A stretch of 64,000 nt of DNA from Chrysogorgia sp. JL179-B06 (GCA_035772405.1 JAYKKM010000337.1:1872501-1936500), one strand, 5' to 3'. Counted from the first letter of the stretch, positions 36,010 through 46,272 are shown. Notes: generated from the letters alone by a model not told the origin. Translations and numbers: made by a program.

Positions 36010-36249
36010 AGGTGACAAACAGAAGGTGACATAAATAACAGCACACAGTTCTCATTGAGAGACGGTTTGAATTTAGAAATCAGTAAACTCTCTCGAATGA
36101 GGAGTTCAAAGTTGGAAGAAGAACTAGAAGAACAAATAATAGAAAAATCATCAGGTGTGATGGATAAAATGAGTATGAGACTGGATAGCAGAAAGGGAAG
36201 TGGTTGCTCGTTTCTTTCCGGTCAAAGGCGATACCCCCATGTGTTCTGA
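36010..36249 (-). pseudogene. Penelope-like element, GIY-YIG endonuclease C-terminal remnant
   Basis: On the minus strand one frame reads ...PDDFSIICSSSSSN, then FELLIRESLLISKFKPSLNEN. This is the conserved end of the GIY-YIG endonuclease of Penelope-like retroelements (a pattern L-R/K-ES-L-LI-x-K-x-KP-x-LN). The plus-strand ORF 36055-36249 is a shadow of it. The reverse transcriptase is absent, so the copy is strongly 5' truncated. The paralogous copy is at 37650-37952. Confidence 0.65.
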
Positions 36250-36794
36250 GATTCGCGTATGTAAATGTCGCCCAGTTTGGCCCAGATTATTTTTGACTGT
36301 TGGACTTGGAACCCTGCGCTGCATGACTTTGATCTTGGTTAATATTGTATGTTGACCTTTACCTTTTTGATTTAAGCCACGTCGCTTGCAATTCGGAAAT
36401 TATTGCTCGTTGGCTTGTGTATAACAGCATGACACACACTGCTGGAACGTCGTATATATATATCACACACACGCGTGACTTTGAAATTGTAATTGGCACC
36501 ATCCCAATGAAATTAAACTTTTTTTTTATAAATAACCCAACAGAGGACGCTGTCTGTGTGAGTCGACGGGTGTCACGGCGTGATTTTGTTTTGAGAATAT
36601 GTATAATCTCTGAACGATAAGTCATTGTCGTATTTTGTTTGAATATCTATTAACAATCCGGAAAACATCTCGGTGTCATATGCCACGGTCAGGAAATTAA
36701 CCTGGGAGTATAATTAGAGTATATCTTAGCATTATGAGGTCCACTCTGGCATATTTTGTGCACCTGTATGGCAAGCGATCCCGTAGTTGTAGCC

Positions 36795-36925
36795 AGATCT
36801 TTGAATGATGAAGGGCCATCGCTCGAAACGTTAGACTACTTACAAGCTATTTCGGCAGTACACCAACCTTTTTAGATATTTGATTTGTATTTCTACACTA
36901 CCTACAGCACAACACGTTTTATTAG
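36795..36925 (+). mobile_element. Penelope-like element end (family A)
   Basis: ATGATGA (core C mutated to A) at 36804, GGGCCATCGCTCGAAACG through 36831, then the tail GCTATTTCGGCAGTACACC, GATATTTGATTTGTATTTC and CTACAGCACAACACGTTTT. It is the most complete tail among family-A copies. Confidence 0.65.
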
Positions 36926-37532
36926 TCGACGGGAACAGATCTATAAGGACTATATACCTTTGAATTTCCTTCTAACAAGAGTGAGAAGTATAGAGATAAA
37001 TATTTTTTAAGCATATGTAATATTGTATAATATTTTAATACCTAGTTAGTTATAATGCTCGACAATTCAGTTATATTACCAGAAAGTATTAATTAACGGT
37101 ATTATTAGCACTATATTGTCAACCGGAAATATATTAAATCTGTACCCGTTTATATAATTGTGCTAAATAGAGCCGTGCACGCTTTCGACCGAGATCCCGG
37201 CGTGTCCCTGGTCGCACGCTCTGTACCGCTGTTTCCAATCACTTAATTCATTGTTTCCGACGAGCTGTCAAACAATGGAAACATGTCCAGGCAAGTCTTG
37301 AGTTTAATTACCAATTACGTCATATGAAATATACTCATGCGTACACAAATAATATACGCACTCGCGTAGAGAATTCTAGAAAGTTCCACAGCTTTCCAGT
37401 ATACCACACCACTGCCAAGTTTTGAGAAACTTGGAATATCAGCTTATGAGTTATGTCACGAAACCAGCATATTATTTTCATAAAAGCCATTGAGTCGGAC
37501 ACGAGAGTAAAATCATAATATTTAATAAAGTT

Positions 37533-37567
37533 CTAACGTTTCGTTGTTATTATCACAACATCTTCAG
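37533..37567 (-). ncRNA. Hammerhead-like core (PLE family C, copy 2)
   Basis: The minus strand reads CTGAAGA, T, a 5-bp stem GTTGT/ACAAC with a 7-base loop, then GAAACGTT. It is located about 85 bases after the end of the PLE frame at 37650 on the same strand. Confidence 0.55.
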
Positions 37568-37649
37568 AGAATAATTTACATGAGTGTAGTGAGACTTGCA
37601 TGCAATAACCAATCAGAGAGAGTTACTATAATAAAAGTGACAGACAGAA

Positions 37650-37952
37650 AGTAAGATTATAAAAGAAAGAGTGGCACAGAACCAATATTGCCATTTAGAG
37701 AAGGTTTATAAGATTGCGAATGAGTAAGCTTTCGCGTAGAAGAAGTTCAGACTCAAAAGAGCAAGAAGAAATTATTTTAAAATCGTCAAATGAGATAGGG
37801 TGTGAGATTCGACATCTTCCCAAGTGAGAACAAAGCTTACAGAAAAGCTTGTCTCGGGCCTCGGTTGATTTTAAAGCCGAGACAGACACTCGCAGCGAGC
37901 AAGCTCTTGTGAGAAGGTTGAAATTGTTCTTATAGGACAAAGAAGTATCCAC
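37650..37952 (-). pseudogene. Penelope-like element, GIY-YIG endonuclease C-terminal remnant
   Basis: The minus frame ends ...ISFDDFKIISS, then FESELLLRESLLIRNLINLL and NGNIGSVPLFLL before a stop. This is homologous in pattern to the copy at 36010-36249 (ES-LLI, then a short basic/hydrophobic run and N). A partially overlapping minus ORF (37871-38284) contains a hydrophobic segment and may be non-PLE sequence. No reverse transcriptase motif is present. The plus strand shows a mirrored SKLSRRRSS-type ORF that is only a shadow. Confidence 0.65.
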
Positions 37953-38284
37953 TCTCTTTGTTTAACATGAATAATTATTTTGTTTTGAAGTGTTATCGCC
38001 GGTTTAGGTTCCTCCGGTCGCAGATAAAGTCTTAAGTTCTCTATCGGAGAAGTCGGAGAGTTCCGGTTCCCTATACTCTTGAAAACACAATAATAGCTCG
38101 TATTCCATAAATAAACTAACCGTAAAGTATAACCGAGCGAGCTTACTTTACCTGTAAAAGTGATGTAATACTTAAAAACAAGCATTGTGAACATTACGTA
38201 GGCGAGAAAAACAACTCCAAAATAGACAGAAAAGATATAAAATGCTGAGCGAAGCTTTTTTGGTCGTTTACACTCGTCACACAC

Positions 38285-39399
38285 TATTTATGCATGCACA
38301 CACGCTTACACCAACTGTACAAACTGTTGTGATGAACTTTGAACTGTGTTATTGTTCCCATTTTCTTGTTTTTAAGCACTAACCAAGATATGACCCAGCG
38401 GAATTTCCGCTATAAGTAATTATAAGAGAAGTGTGTGCATGTCGTAGAGAAGTTTGTGATGTAGCGAATTATATAACTCGATAATTTTGGATCGCAGTAT
38501 AAATGCTAAAAATCAACATTATCCACTCTTGCCCATATTTGTACACTCCTGGTTAACATGACATTCCGTTGGGCTTTTTTAATGATCTATTTTTAACGAT
38601 TGGGATAAACATATGGAGCTAAATTCGGATTGAATGTTTAGATATAGTGCAAACAACACTTCACGCGAAAACACCTGTCGACTGTTTTGAATTATTTTAC
38701 TGTATACAGGTTGATGTGTCTGTCTCGTGCTATTGAGTGACCAGGTTTGGGACCGCAACGACCTCAGGAAAGACATTATACTGTTGATTAACGTGGTCCT
38801 GTATTTGCTAATTCCCAACTGAAGTCTGAAGAATTACATCAACGTAAGTAAATAGTACATTTCACATTCTTATGTCTGCTAATTTCATGTATATAAAAGC
38901 ATACAGCGAGCGAGGAATTGACTGGTGTCTGTATAAACCAGACATTCAAACCGAATATGTGGTTTTACGAAAGGTATACAAACCTCGCTTTCAGTTTCAA
39001 TATTATTTTTTGTTTTGTTTTAAGACTTCGGAAATCCTTCACTGTGAATATATATTATGAATACACTCCGTGGCTAAGCTGTGCTGTGCTGTAGTTTTAA
39101 TCTTTTAAATCCAAATTCTTGACAACGAAAGTATTTACTTAGTTCTGCAACTCGACATCAAGTTCACTCACAATATGAATGCGACTTGTTGGTTTACACT
39201 GCTTGACAGATACCTTGTAATGCATGAGCTACTAGCTTTGGTATTCTCTGCAGTCATTGACTTTCTTAGTCCCTTCGTTTGGTATCTTCTTCCTGTAACT
39301 GCGGAGACATATGGATCGATAACCAATACGTCATATAGTCTCATCGAGTTGTGTTATCATCTGACCGAAATCTGCTACTTGAGCCAAAATCCAAAACGG
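38285..39399. other. No gene recognised
   Basis: AT-rich. Short ORFs (38579-38818 minus, 38872-39060 and 39175-39402 plus) lack domains. The last one ends at the start of a LINE remnant and may contain degraded upstream LINE sequence. Confidence 0.35.
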
Positions 39400-39695
39400 T
39401 GACTCATGGAGACAGAACATTCTCAATTGCCGCACCAAAACTGTGGAGTTACCACAGGAAATTGGAAGCATTGATATTTTAAGTAGTTTTAAGTCAACAC
39501 TGAAGACTTTTATTATTTTAAATTAATAGTTTTTTGTTCATATATTATAGTGCATGAGGTAATATATGTAGTAAGCTTTATCTTATAATGAAACTGTAAT
39601 TAGTTTTATAAGTAACATTAAGAATATATTGTTGTAAGAGCATTGAGACTATTGTATAATGCTCCTAATACGTCTTTATTATTATTATTATTTAG
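39400..39695 (+). mobile_element. LINE C-terminal remnant with complete 3' end
   Basis: From 39405 the frame reads GDRTFSIAAPKLW. After a one-base shift it continues PQEIGSIDILSSFKSTLKTF and then IILN-stop, the classic LWNSLP...FK..LKT C terminus. The 3' UTR with GTAAGAGCATTGAGACTATT and ATAATGCTCCTAATACGTC ends in (TTA)n. The 3' part is nearly identical to the inverted copy at 17233-17350. Confidence 0.75.
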
Positions 39696-39784
39696 ATATA
39701 TAGATGCCAAAAGGCTGAATTGCGTAATTTACAATAGTATAAAAGATAAAATTAAAATATATAGTTTAATATCTACATTAGTCA

Positions 39785-40175
39785 TTAAGAATATATGAAT
39801 AGATAAAAGAAGCGCGTGAATAAAGAAAATAATAGATTAAGCTTAAAAAGGTATATACACGTTACTGATCTACAGAACGGTATAAATATTCTCTTAAAAC
39901 GGTCTGTGCGTGTCCGCTGAAGATTGAAGGTGCGTTTACGAGTTAGGTTATATTTGGCCACATGTCTGGTTGGAAGTAATTTATGTAGTTTATGCGAGGG
40001 ATCAGATACAATTGAATCCAATAGCTTGCTGCACTGCTGTTTAGATAGAGCCCCCTTTAGATAGAGCCAATCCAAGTCATTGTTCAATCATGCAATACTC
40101 TTCGTGTGGCTAATACACGATGAAGGAACCTCTTTCAAGACATGCAACTACGACTGTACTTAGTACCGGAACTGA
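39785..40175 (-). pseudogene. LINE reverse-transcriptase C-terminal remnant
   Basis: The minus ORF contains SDPSHKLHKLLPTRHV, then YNLTRKRTFNLQ and RTDRFKRIFIPFCRS. This LHxLLP...YNLR...TxRFKxSFIP pattern is found before the final helix of many CR1/jockey-group enzymes. It is truncated at both ends. The TTTATTCA-rich sequence follows in the 3' direction. Confidence 0.55.
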
Positions 40176-40759
40176 CATCGTTAATCAAGCTTCATGTATA
40201 TCCGTCGATGCCGTAGGTATCATTATAGAACTTCACTGAAAATCTAGAATATCTAAGAACAACTGAGCACACTTAACTTATTTCCTGTTCGGGTAGTGTG
40301 CCAGGACATGCCCCCTGAACCCACGCATTGTGCAGAATAATTGTCTTTTTGTCCGCGCCAAATTGGAACGCAGTGTGATAAACTGTTTTTAAGTTTATAA
40401 TTTGTATAGCTTAGTATCTTACTAATTGGAAAACACATCACTTTAATGTAACACAACCTCTTCTTAAGCGCGGATAACCTCTCTTAAGCAGAAGCAGACA
40501 CCCATCTTAATGCTCCTAAAACCACATAGCTTTCTATTGTATCTGATGAACTGATTTTGAAGCTTGCATATTTGCATAATGTAAATTGACGAGAGATCAT
40601 TAGAAGCTCCGAGTTTGCAAGCAAATCAAACTGTGACGCTCGCGAAATAGGTTTAGTGTCTGGCCAATATAGTTTCTTTGTTAACATTAAATGCATAAAA
40701 TCTTTAACCTAATTTGACGTCTCATATTAGGCTTCTCTCACTGGATAATTTGAGCCAAC
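40176..40759. other. No gene recognised
   Basis: The minus ORFs 40253-40456 and 40484-40696 overlap no known domain. The base composition is like that of its surroundings. Confidence 0.3.
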
Positions 40760-40921
40760 GGCGGCCATTACTAAGGGACCAAAGTCGCAGTAAATCTGTA
40801 GGTAGGCCATGTCTTCTGGTCCTCTTTATAGTAAAATTATTTTATTTTGTCGATGGTAAGAGCACATAATCCAACAAAAAAACCTCATAGGATCCTCAGT
40901 TGGTCCCTTAGTAATGGCGGA
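40760..40921. mobile_element. Small MITE, ~21 bp terminal inverted repeats
   Basis: The left GGCGGCCATTACTAAGGGACC and the right GGTCCCTTAGTAATGGCGG are inverted. The interior is AT-rich and non-coding. Confidence 0.75.
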
Positions 40922-40977
40922 CTTCCGGCTTTTTTTGAACAATAGTTGCTCGATCCAGTCTTCTTTCGAGATCAGTG

Positions 40978-41008
40978 TCCTAAAACGTCTTTATTATTAT
41001 TATTATTA
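40978..41008 (+). repeat. LINE tail fragment with (TTA)n
   Basis: TAAAACGTCTTTATTATTATT matches the terminal bases of the LINE 3' ends at 39680 and 46930. Confidence 0.5.
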
Positions 41009-41074
41009 AGTTCCTAATAATGAAGGGGATAACCTGTCTTTTCTGAAATACATGTACTTGTGTAGTATTGGTTT

Positions 41075-41112
41075 GACGTTTCGAGTGAAGGCCCTTCGTC
41101 AGAGAGTGAAAT
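41075..41112 (-). ncRNA. Hammerhead-like core (PLE family A)
   Basis: The minus strand reads CACTCTCTGACGA, GGGC-CTTC-ACTC as the possible stem, then GAAACGTC. Both conserved boxes are intact, but the family tail does not follow clearly. Confidence 0.5.
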
Positions 41113-41780
41113 GTAAAGTGTCATGGTAGCAGTTTTGTCTTGTTGAATTATTGTAAAATTTCAAGTTCATTTGCGTGACCGATTGTGGAGTATATTTATG
41201 TCAGCTACGTGATATGAAGAAGAGGTCTTTGTTTATGCTTGTTCTTTATGATAAGTATGTATACGTGATATGTTTGTTGCTGTGGCTACCGGCAGCAACA
41301 TGTAGTGTAGGTTGTTTTTATCGGTGGGGGTTAGTGATGTGGTTAAAAAGAATATAAAACTAATTGTCCCTAACGTACACCATTGTTGGTTGTTTTGTAA
41401 ATGACACGCAAGCTTATTGTGTTGGGCGTGTCGTTATACACTCGGAGTGATTCAGCAGTTTGCAATGCCAATATATTGCAACGGTTGTGGTTTGGAGTTG
41501 ATCTCGTGGTTTAAAACAATACGCGTGACAAGTTTCATTTTCATTTTGTCTTCATTGGAATAACCGACAGTTTCTGTTGAGATCAGTTTCATTGAGTGGA
41601 AAATGAAACAACAACGTTGAATCTCAAAACACAGTGAATATATATATGCAGTGGATAATAATACAATTGTCATGGCTTTGCAAACGTTGTTTGCTATAAT
41701 GTTAACTTTACTATTCACTGTAGTTCAGACGAAGGGCCTTCGCTCGAAACGTTAGACCTCCGGACCTACACATTATTTTT

Positions 41781-42500
41781 TTAAATAATTTTATTGGGAA
41801 AATTAAATAAAACTACATACAAGTATATAAACCCAAACGGGAAACGTGCGAACGGGTCTTAATAGCCCATGCGAGGCACCCCCCCTTTATATACAAATAT
41901 ACATAAAAAACAATGACATAAGAAAAACTAATTAATATCTGTGACAAGGGTAGTCACGAACAAGAGATGCAAGTACAGTGACATGTCTAAAACAATAACA
42001 TAAAAAAAACTAATTAATATCTGACAAGGGCAGTCACGAACAAGAGATCAGGTACGTGACATGTCTAAAACAATGACATAAGAAAAACTAATTAATATCT
42101 GACAAGGGCAGTCACGAACAAGAGATCAAGTACATGATATGTCTAAAACAATGACATAAGAAAAACTAATTAATATCTAACAAGGGCAGTCACGAACAAG
42201 AGATGCAAGTACATGATATGTCTACATCAAAAACTGAAGTAAGTAAGGACGAATAAGTGCGACGAAGAAAGTTCTTAAAACTAGATAATGTCAGGAAGCT
42301 AGTAGGTGAAGCTGTCTTGCACACTGAGTTCCATAAATGAACAGTCCAGTTGAAGTATGAGCCCTTGACTTGTTTTACATAACGGAACTTTAAGTATAAG
42401 ATTAGGATTTAAAGTAAGTAGTGTACGGTCGTGATTAATAAGACTAACATGGTTTGATATGTTCAAATCTATGTGACCATAGAGTGCCTTGGTCACATAG
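41781..42500 (-). mobile_element. 5'-truncated LINE 3' end nested in the PLE end
   Basis: On the minus strand from about 42360 the frame reads YFNWTVHLWNSVCKTASP, then LSSFKNFLRRTYSSLLTS and FDVDIS. It shares the LWNSVCK...FK.FL..TY.SLLTS.FDVD pattern with 17005-17150. The 3' UTR contains four tandem copies of a ~77-82 bp unit (41910-42220), and the terminus (GCCTCGCATGGGC, CCCGTTTGGG, AATAAAATTATTT) matches 17845-17945. The minus ORF 42299-42496 is the out-of-frame shadow. It is truncated at its 5' end near 42500. Confidence 0.7.
41908..42222. repeat. Four tandem ~77-82 bp units in a LINE 3' UTR
   Basis: Each unit holds AAAAACTAATTAATATCTG, CAAGGGCAGTCACGAACAAG and AGAGAT..AAGTAC.TGA. Copies start near 41910, 41993, 42070 and 42148. 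They differ by a few substitutions and 2-5 bp indels. Confidence 0.9.
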
Positions 42501-42582
42501 ATTTATTTCGGTAATACACCACCTTTTGGAGTATCCGATTTAATAAGTAGAAAAATACTTGCGTGTCTCTGTGCTGTGATTA

Positions 42583-44136
42583 ATGTTACTATATGGGCCT
42601 ATGTTAACACATGTGATCAACATGTCAGCCTCCTTCCCATCGCTGAAGCGTTTTCCTCAATTAAAATTTGATAAAGTGTCTGAACTTTTCATTTTCTCTC
42701 AACTTCGATCTCTTAAGAGTGGGAAAGCTGTGGGTTTGGATAATATCTCGCCTCGTCTCTTTAAAGATGCTGCGGACATCATCACTAATCCATTAACTCA
42801 GATTGTCAACGCATCTTTGAGTCAGGCCACGCTACCAGCGGACTGGAAAGCAGCGAGAGTAATACCCTTGTACAAGGCCGGCAAGGCAAATCAAGTAGGT
42901 AACTACCGCCCCATTTCCATCTTACCTGTGATCTCCAAGCTGATCGAGAGAGCGGTTCAAGTACAGCTCGTCAAGCACTTAAGTGAGCATAATATTTTGA
43001 GCCCTTTTCAGTGTGGATTTAGAAAGGCACACTCCACTGAAACTGCTGCTATCTCACTAACAGATACAATCAAGCGTAATATTGATCAAGGAATGTTAAC
43101 CGGAGCTGTTTTTATCGATCTGAGTAAAGCGTTCGATACGGTTGATCATATTCTTCTCCTACAAAAACTACGCTACTATGGTATTGAAAATTTAGAACTT
43201 GAGTGGTTCGAAGATTATCTGTCAAACCGGAAGCAGGTCGTTGGCTACCAAAATGTTATGTCTGATTTTCAGTCAGTCACATCTGGCGTACCGCAGGGTT
43301 CTATTCTTGGACCTTTGCTGTTCATATTACTAGTAAACGATTTGCCCTCTACGGTAGTTCACTGTAATTTGTTAATGTATGCTGACGACACGGTTCTTTA
43401 CTACTCAGCTAAGGATGTTAACGTCATTGAGAAAAAAATGAATGAGGATCTTGGTTTAATTGGAAACTGGCTTAGAAAAAACTCCTTGTTTATTAACAAA
43501 GAAAAAACTGAATGCTTACTGTTTGGAACTCCAGGAAAATTATCGAATATTGAAAGCTTTCACGTTAGTATAAATGATTATGTTATCAAGCGTGTGTCGA
43601 AATTTAAGTATCTCGGTATATATCTTGACGAATGTCTTAGTTGGAAAGATCACATAAAGTCTATTGTGTCGAAGGCTGGTAAAAGGATAGGGATGTTACG
43701 ACGATTGAGATACAATTTAACCACTCACAGTGCAAATGTTGTATACACCTCGTTTATTCGTCCGGTTTTGGAATATGGTGATACCGTGTGGACTTGTTGT
43801 GGGAAAGGAAATGCTCAAGAGTTAGAAAGATTACAAAATCGTGCTGCGAGGACTGTAACCAAATGTAGCAATAGCGATTCAGCTCTGTCCAATCTAAAGT
43901 GGGCTAATCTCGAATGTAGACGCGAACGTCATGTTTTTAAACTTGTTAACAAGTCTTTGAGAGGCCAGTGTCCTCAGTTCTTAAAAAATTATTTTACTTT
44001 TAATAAAGACATTGTGCGGCGAGTAACTAGGCAGAGTAACTTGTTACACTTGCCAAAAGTCAGAACAGAAACTGCAAAGCGTTCTTTTTATTATTATGGA
44101 TGCATTGTTTATAATAAACTTAGTTCTTCCAATTAG
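42583..44136 (+). CDS. Non-LTR retrotransposon reverse transcriptase (5'-truncated LINE)
   Basis: A 517-codon uninterrupted frame encodes the reverse transcriptase of a CR1/L2/jockey-group LINE, which copies its own RNA at a nicked chromosomal target. Visible motifs in order: GKAVGLDNISP (47-57), NYRPIS (108-113), the motif A aspartate in VFIDLSKAFDTVDH (176-189), GVPQGSILGPLLF (235-247), the catalytic YADD (266-269), KYLG in the thumb region, and LEYGDTVW with LQNRAARTVT toward the C terminus. The upstream endonuclease and ORF1 are missing and the frame starts within the palm, so the copy is 5' truncated and the ATG is only the first in frame. The C terminus stops early (YNKLSSSN) where LPxxIR would be expected. 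Absence of internal stops indicates a fairly recent insertion. It cannot move alone. Confidence 0.9.
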   Translation: MLLYGPMLTHVINMSASFPSLKRFPQLKFDKVSELFIFSQLRSLKSGKAVGLDNISPRLFKDAADIITNPLTQIVNASLSQATLPADWKAARVIPLYKAGKANQVGNYRPISILPVISKLIERAVQVQLVKHLSEHNILSPFQCGFRKAHSTETAAISLTDTIKRNIDQGMLTGAVFIDLSKAFDTVDHILLLQKLRYYGIENLELEWFEDYLSNRKQVVGYQNVMSDFQSVTSGVPQGSILGPLLFILLVNDLPSTVVHCNLLMYADDTVLYYSAKDVNVIEKKMNEDLGLIGNWLRKNSLFINKEKTECLLFGTPGKLSNIESFHVSINDYVIKRVSKFKYLGIYLDECLSWKDHIKSIVSKAGKRIGMLRRLRYNLTTHSANVVYTSFIRPVLEYGDTVWTCCGKGNAQELERLQNRAARTVTKCSNSDSALSNLKWANLECRRERHVFKLVNKSLRGQCPQFLKNYFTFNKDIVRRVTRQSNLLHLPKVRTETAKRSFYYYGCIVYNKLSSSN

Positions 44137-44297
44137 GACAATTATAGTGGAACTTTTAACGTTTAGTTTTTTAACTTGTTAAATAGCTTAGTAGTGTATA
44201 TGTATATACTTTTAAATTTTAGGGCTCCCATTGATAACAGTAATTTTTATTACTGATGGGGCTACCCTATGGAAATAAAAGATTTCATTCATTCACA
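44137..44297 (+). mobile_element. 3' UTR and terminus of the LINE at 42583
   Basis: Contains GGGCTCCCATTGATAACAG, GATGGGGCTACCCTATGGAA and an AATAAA signal (44274-44279). It ends in ATTCATTCATTCA, the short tandem tail common in CR1/L2-like LINEs. Confidence 0.75.
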
Positions 44298-44552
44298 TTA
44301 CGTTATACGAAAAACAAAAACAAGAAGAAAAACAAAGTATCAGGAAATAAAGTATCAGAAAAACAAAGTATCCAATTGTCATTGAAACTTGCTTGATTAA
44401 TGGCATGTTCCTATCTAAGAATGACGTCATTTCTACTGGAAAAATACGTAAGGATATTTTAGCATACGTTCCATATTTCACTTAGCCAGTGAATCAAATA
44501 TTAAGTTTGTCTCATTTAAAAGAACTCTTAAAACAATGAGGAATAACAATAT

Positions 44553-44886
44553 ACAGCTTTTCCATATTTCACTTACTTCTTGAGATATTTAGACTAAGGT
44601 GATATTCAAATGAGATAATCTATGATGTAGCAAGTTGTACACAACATTGGAAAATCCTGTATATCTAAAAGATTATTGAACGAAATCACTTGAAGCTTGT
44701 CTTTAATGTTTTGTTTCGTGAGCTGTAGCAATTACAAAGTTTTGAGTGATTTCTTTTAATAATATTGGAAAGATATACATGATTTTCTAATGTTGTGTAC
44801 AACTTGCTATACGTCATAGATAAGCTAATTTAAATATCACATAAGTCTAAATATTTCAAGAGCTGAGTGAAATATGGAAGAGCTGT
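44553..44886. mobile_element. Long foldback element
   Basis: The left arm (CAGCTTTTCCATATTTCACTT, TATTTAGACTAAGGTGATATT, AGCAAGTTGTACACAACATT) is inverted at 44740-44886 (AATGTTGTGTACAACTTGCT, AAGTCTAAATATTTCAAG, GTGAAATATGGAAGAGCTG). The arms are about 145 bases with about 10-15% mismatches. No ORF. Confidence 0.8.
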
Positions 44887-44962
44887 AGAAGAAAGCTGCT
44901 AAGTTCTCAAAAGAACTGGATATAATATGGAAAAGCTAGAGAAATAAGAGAACTTCAATGTG

Positions 44963-45411
44963 TGTCTTATTTGGAAGAACTTCTAAAATGATAAAGTAAC
45001 TTCTTTTGAAGATTTTCGTTTCTTTGCTTTCTTTTTGAGATATATCAGTTTGTTTGATATGTAAATGTCTGGAATTTCGTCACACATGCATAATGACTTA
45101 TTGGAGAAATGTGTGTATCTCTTTCATTCTCGAACGAAATCCTTTAAAATCGAGAAGTTTGGTGTTGTGGGAGAAACGCACACACGTGTTATTCACACTT
45201 TAGTGTTTTTATTTGATGAACGCAAAGATATATAACATTCTCTGATAACTCATTACGCATGTGTGACGTAAATTCCGGACATTTGCGTATCAAACAAACT
45301 GATATATCTCAAAAAGAAAGCGAAGAAACGAAAATCTTCAAAAGAAGTTACTTTATCATTTTAAAGGTTCTTCCAAATAAGACAATAAAAAATGTTGAGG
45401 TTTGGGGCACT
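44963..45411. mobile_element. Foldback MITE, AGTGCCC family (copy 2)
   Basis: Nearly identical to 16159-16591, including the core AATCGAGAAGTTTGGTGTTG and GTTATTCACACTTTAGTG. The right end is complete (CAATAAAAAATGTTGAGG, TTTGGGGCACT), but the outermost left AGTGCCC part is missing. Confidence 0.8.
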
Positions 45412-45769
45412 TAAGGACTCACGTAGGACGCATCGTACGAAACGTTGACCATGAATATACGTAAGTACTCTTACTCAAGTATTTTTGACACATTGAAGTT
45501 CTCGTGCTAGTAAAGATGCCAAAAGCTCAAGCTCTAACGCTTTACTCAATTTATTAAAAACGCTTTACTCAAGCTCTACTCAATTTATACTCTGTATTAT
45601 TACATTGTTTTCAAGTTGAAATAAAGCAATTGTGAACTTTGCTCATAGCCATATTTCATCCCATAAATGTGGAAGTTTTTTGTGTTCCTCAATACACATT
45701 GCCCAATAAACAGAGCTGAGGATAGGTGCAGCACACTAATATACTTTAGGTGATACGTGCAGGACGATC

Positions 45770-45945
45770 GTCAAGCTCATATCCTCAGAAAAATGATTCT
45801 GAGTCCCGTACAGGAATCGAACCTGTAACCTTCTGAGCTACCGAGACTCAGATGGAGAGCGAAGGTTACAATGATGTACTGGTTCGATTGATATAGTTAC
45901 AGGTTCGATTCCTGTACGGGACTCAGAATCATTTTTCTGAGGATG
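45770..45945. mobile_element. Two tRNA-derived SINE copies in tail-to-tail palindrome
   Basis: The minus-strand copy (45770-45870) retains TCTCCATCTGAGTCTCGGTAG but has lost the anticodon arm (GCTC joined to AGAAGGTTACAGG). The plus-strand piece (45888-45945) starts inside the B-box arm (GTTACAGGTTCGATTCCTGT) and runs through CTCAGAATCATTTTTCTGAGGA. The shared ~50 bases are identical and inverted. Confidence 0.75.
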
Positions 45946-46272
45946 ACGATCGTCCACGTATATCGTCTGTCTACTCCGAGCTCTCCCACGTTCACTACAA
46001 CATTGTGTATATTAACGCACTAATACTTTAATTAAATAATCAGAGAAGAAGAATGAGACAGATCGATTGTTTGTCAACGCCTGCCTCTGCGGTCAATTGC
46101 CATCACGCTAGCGAGATCAATTAAACTATAATGATTTCCGGGATTACGATTTTATCGTCTATCTATCTCTCGTCATTGTTTCATGAATCTGAACACTTCC
46201 TGATTACCATCAAAACTGCAGGGTCGTTTCATGAGCGACGCGTCGTATGATATCCTGGAATAAAATGGTTAG

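Larger units (their letters stand above)
41720..42560 (+). mobile_element. Penelope-like element end (family A), split by a LINE insertion
   Basis: The core (CAGACGA at 41726, one change from CTGACGA; GAAACGTT at 41746-41753) and TTAGACCTCC are followed by about 720 bp of unrelated sequence. After that the family tail resumes (ATTTCGGTAATACACCACC, then TTTTGGAGTATCCGATTTA) at about 42505. Confidence 0.6.

Noticed and set aside
36055..36249. Charged plus-strand ORF resembling a coiled coil (KLEEELEEQIIEKSS)
   Set aside because: The minus strand of the same interval encodes the conserved end of a Penelope GIY-YIG domain, and a homologous copy at 37700 shows the same mirror pattern.
37871..38284. 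Minus ORF of 137 codons with a hydrophobic segment
   Set aside because: It begins at a non-ATG codon and overlaps PLE coding in another frame. The hydrophobic run alone is not enough to call a membrane protein.
39920..39945. CTGAAGA box on the plus strand
   Set aside because: No GAAAC box follows within a usable distance.
45424..45450. Another PLE core (GGACGCATCGTACGAAACGTTG)
   Set aside because: The GAAAC box is present, but the CUGANGA box is not (CTCACGTAGGA). It may be a dead relative, but the evidence is too weak to call.
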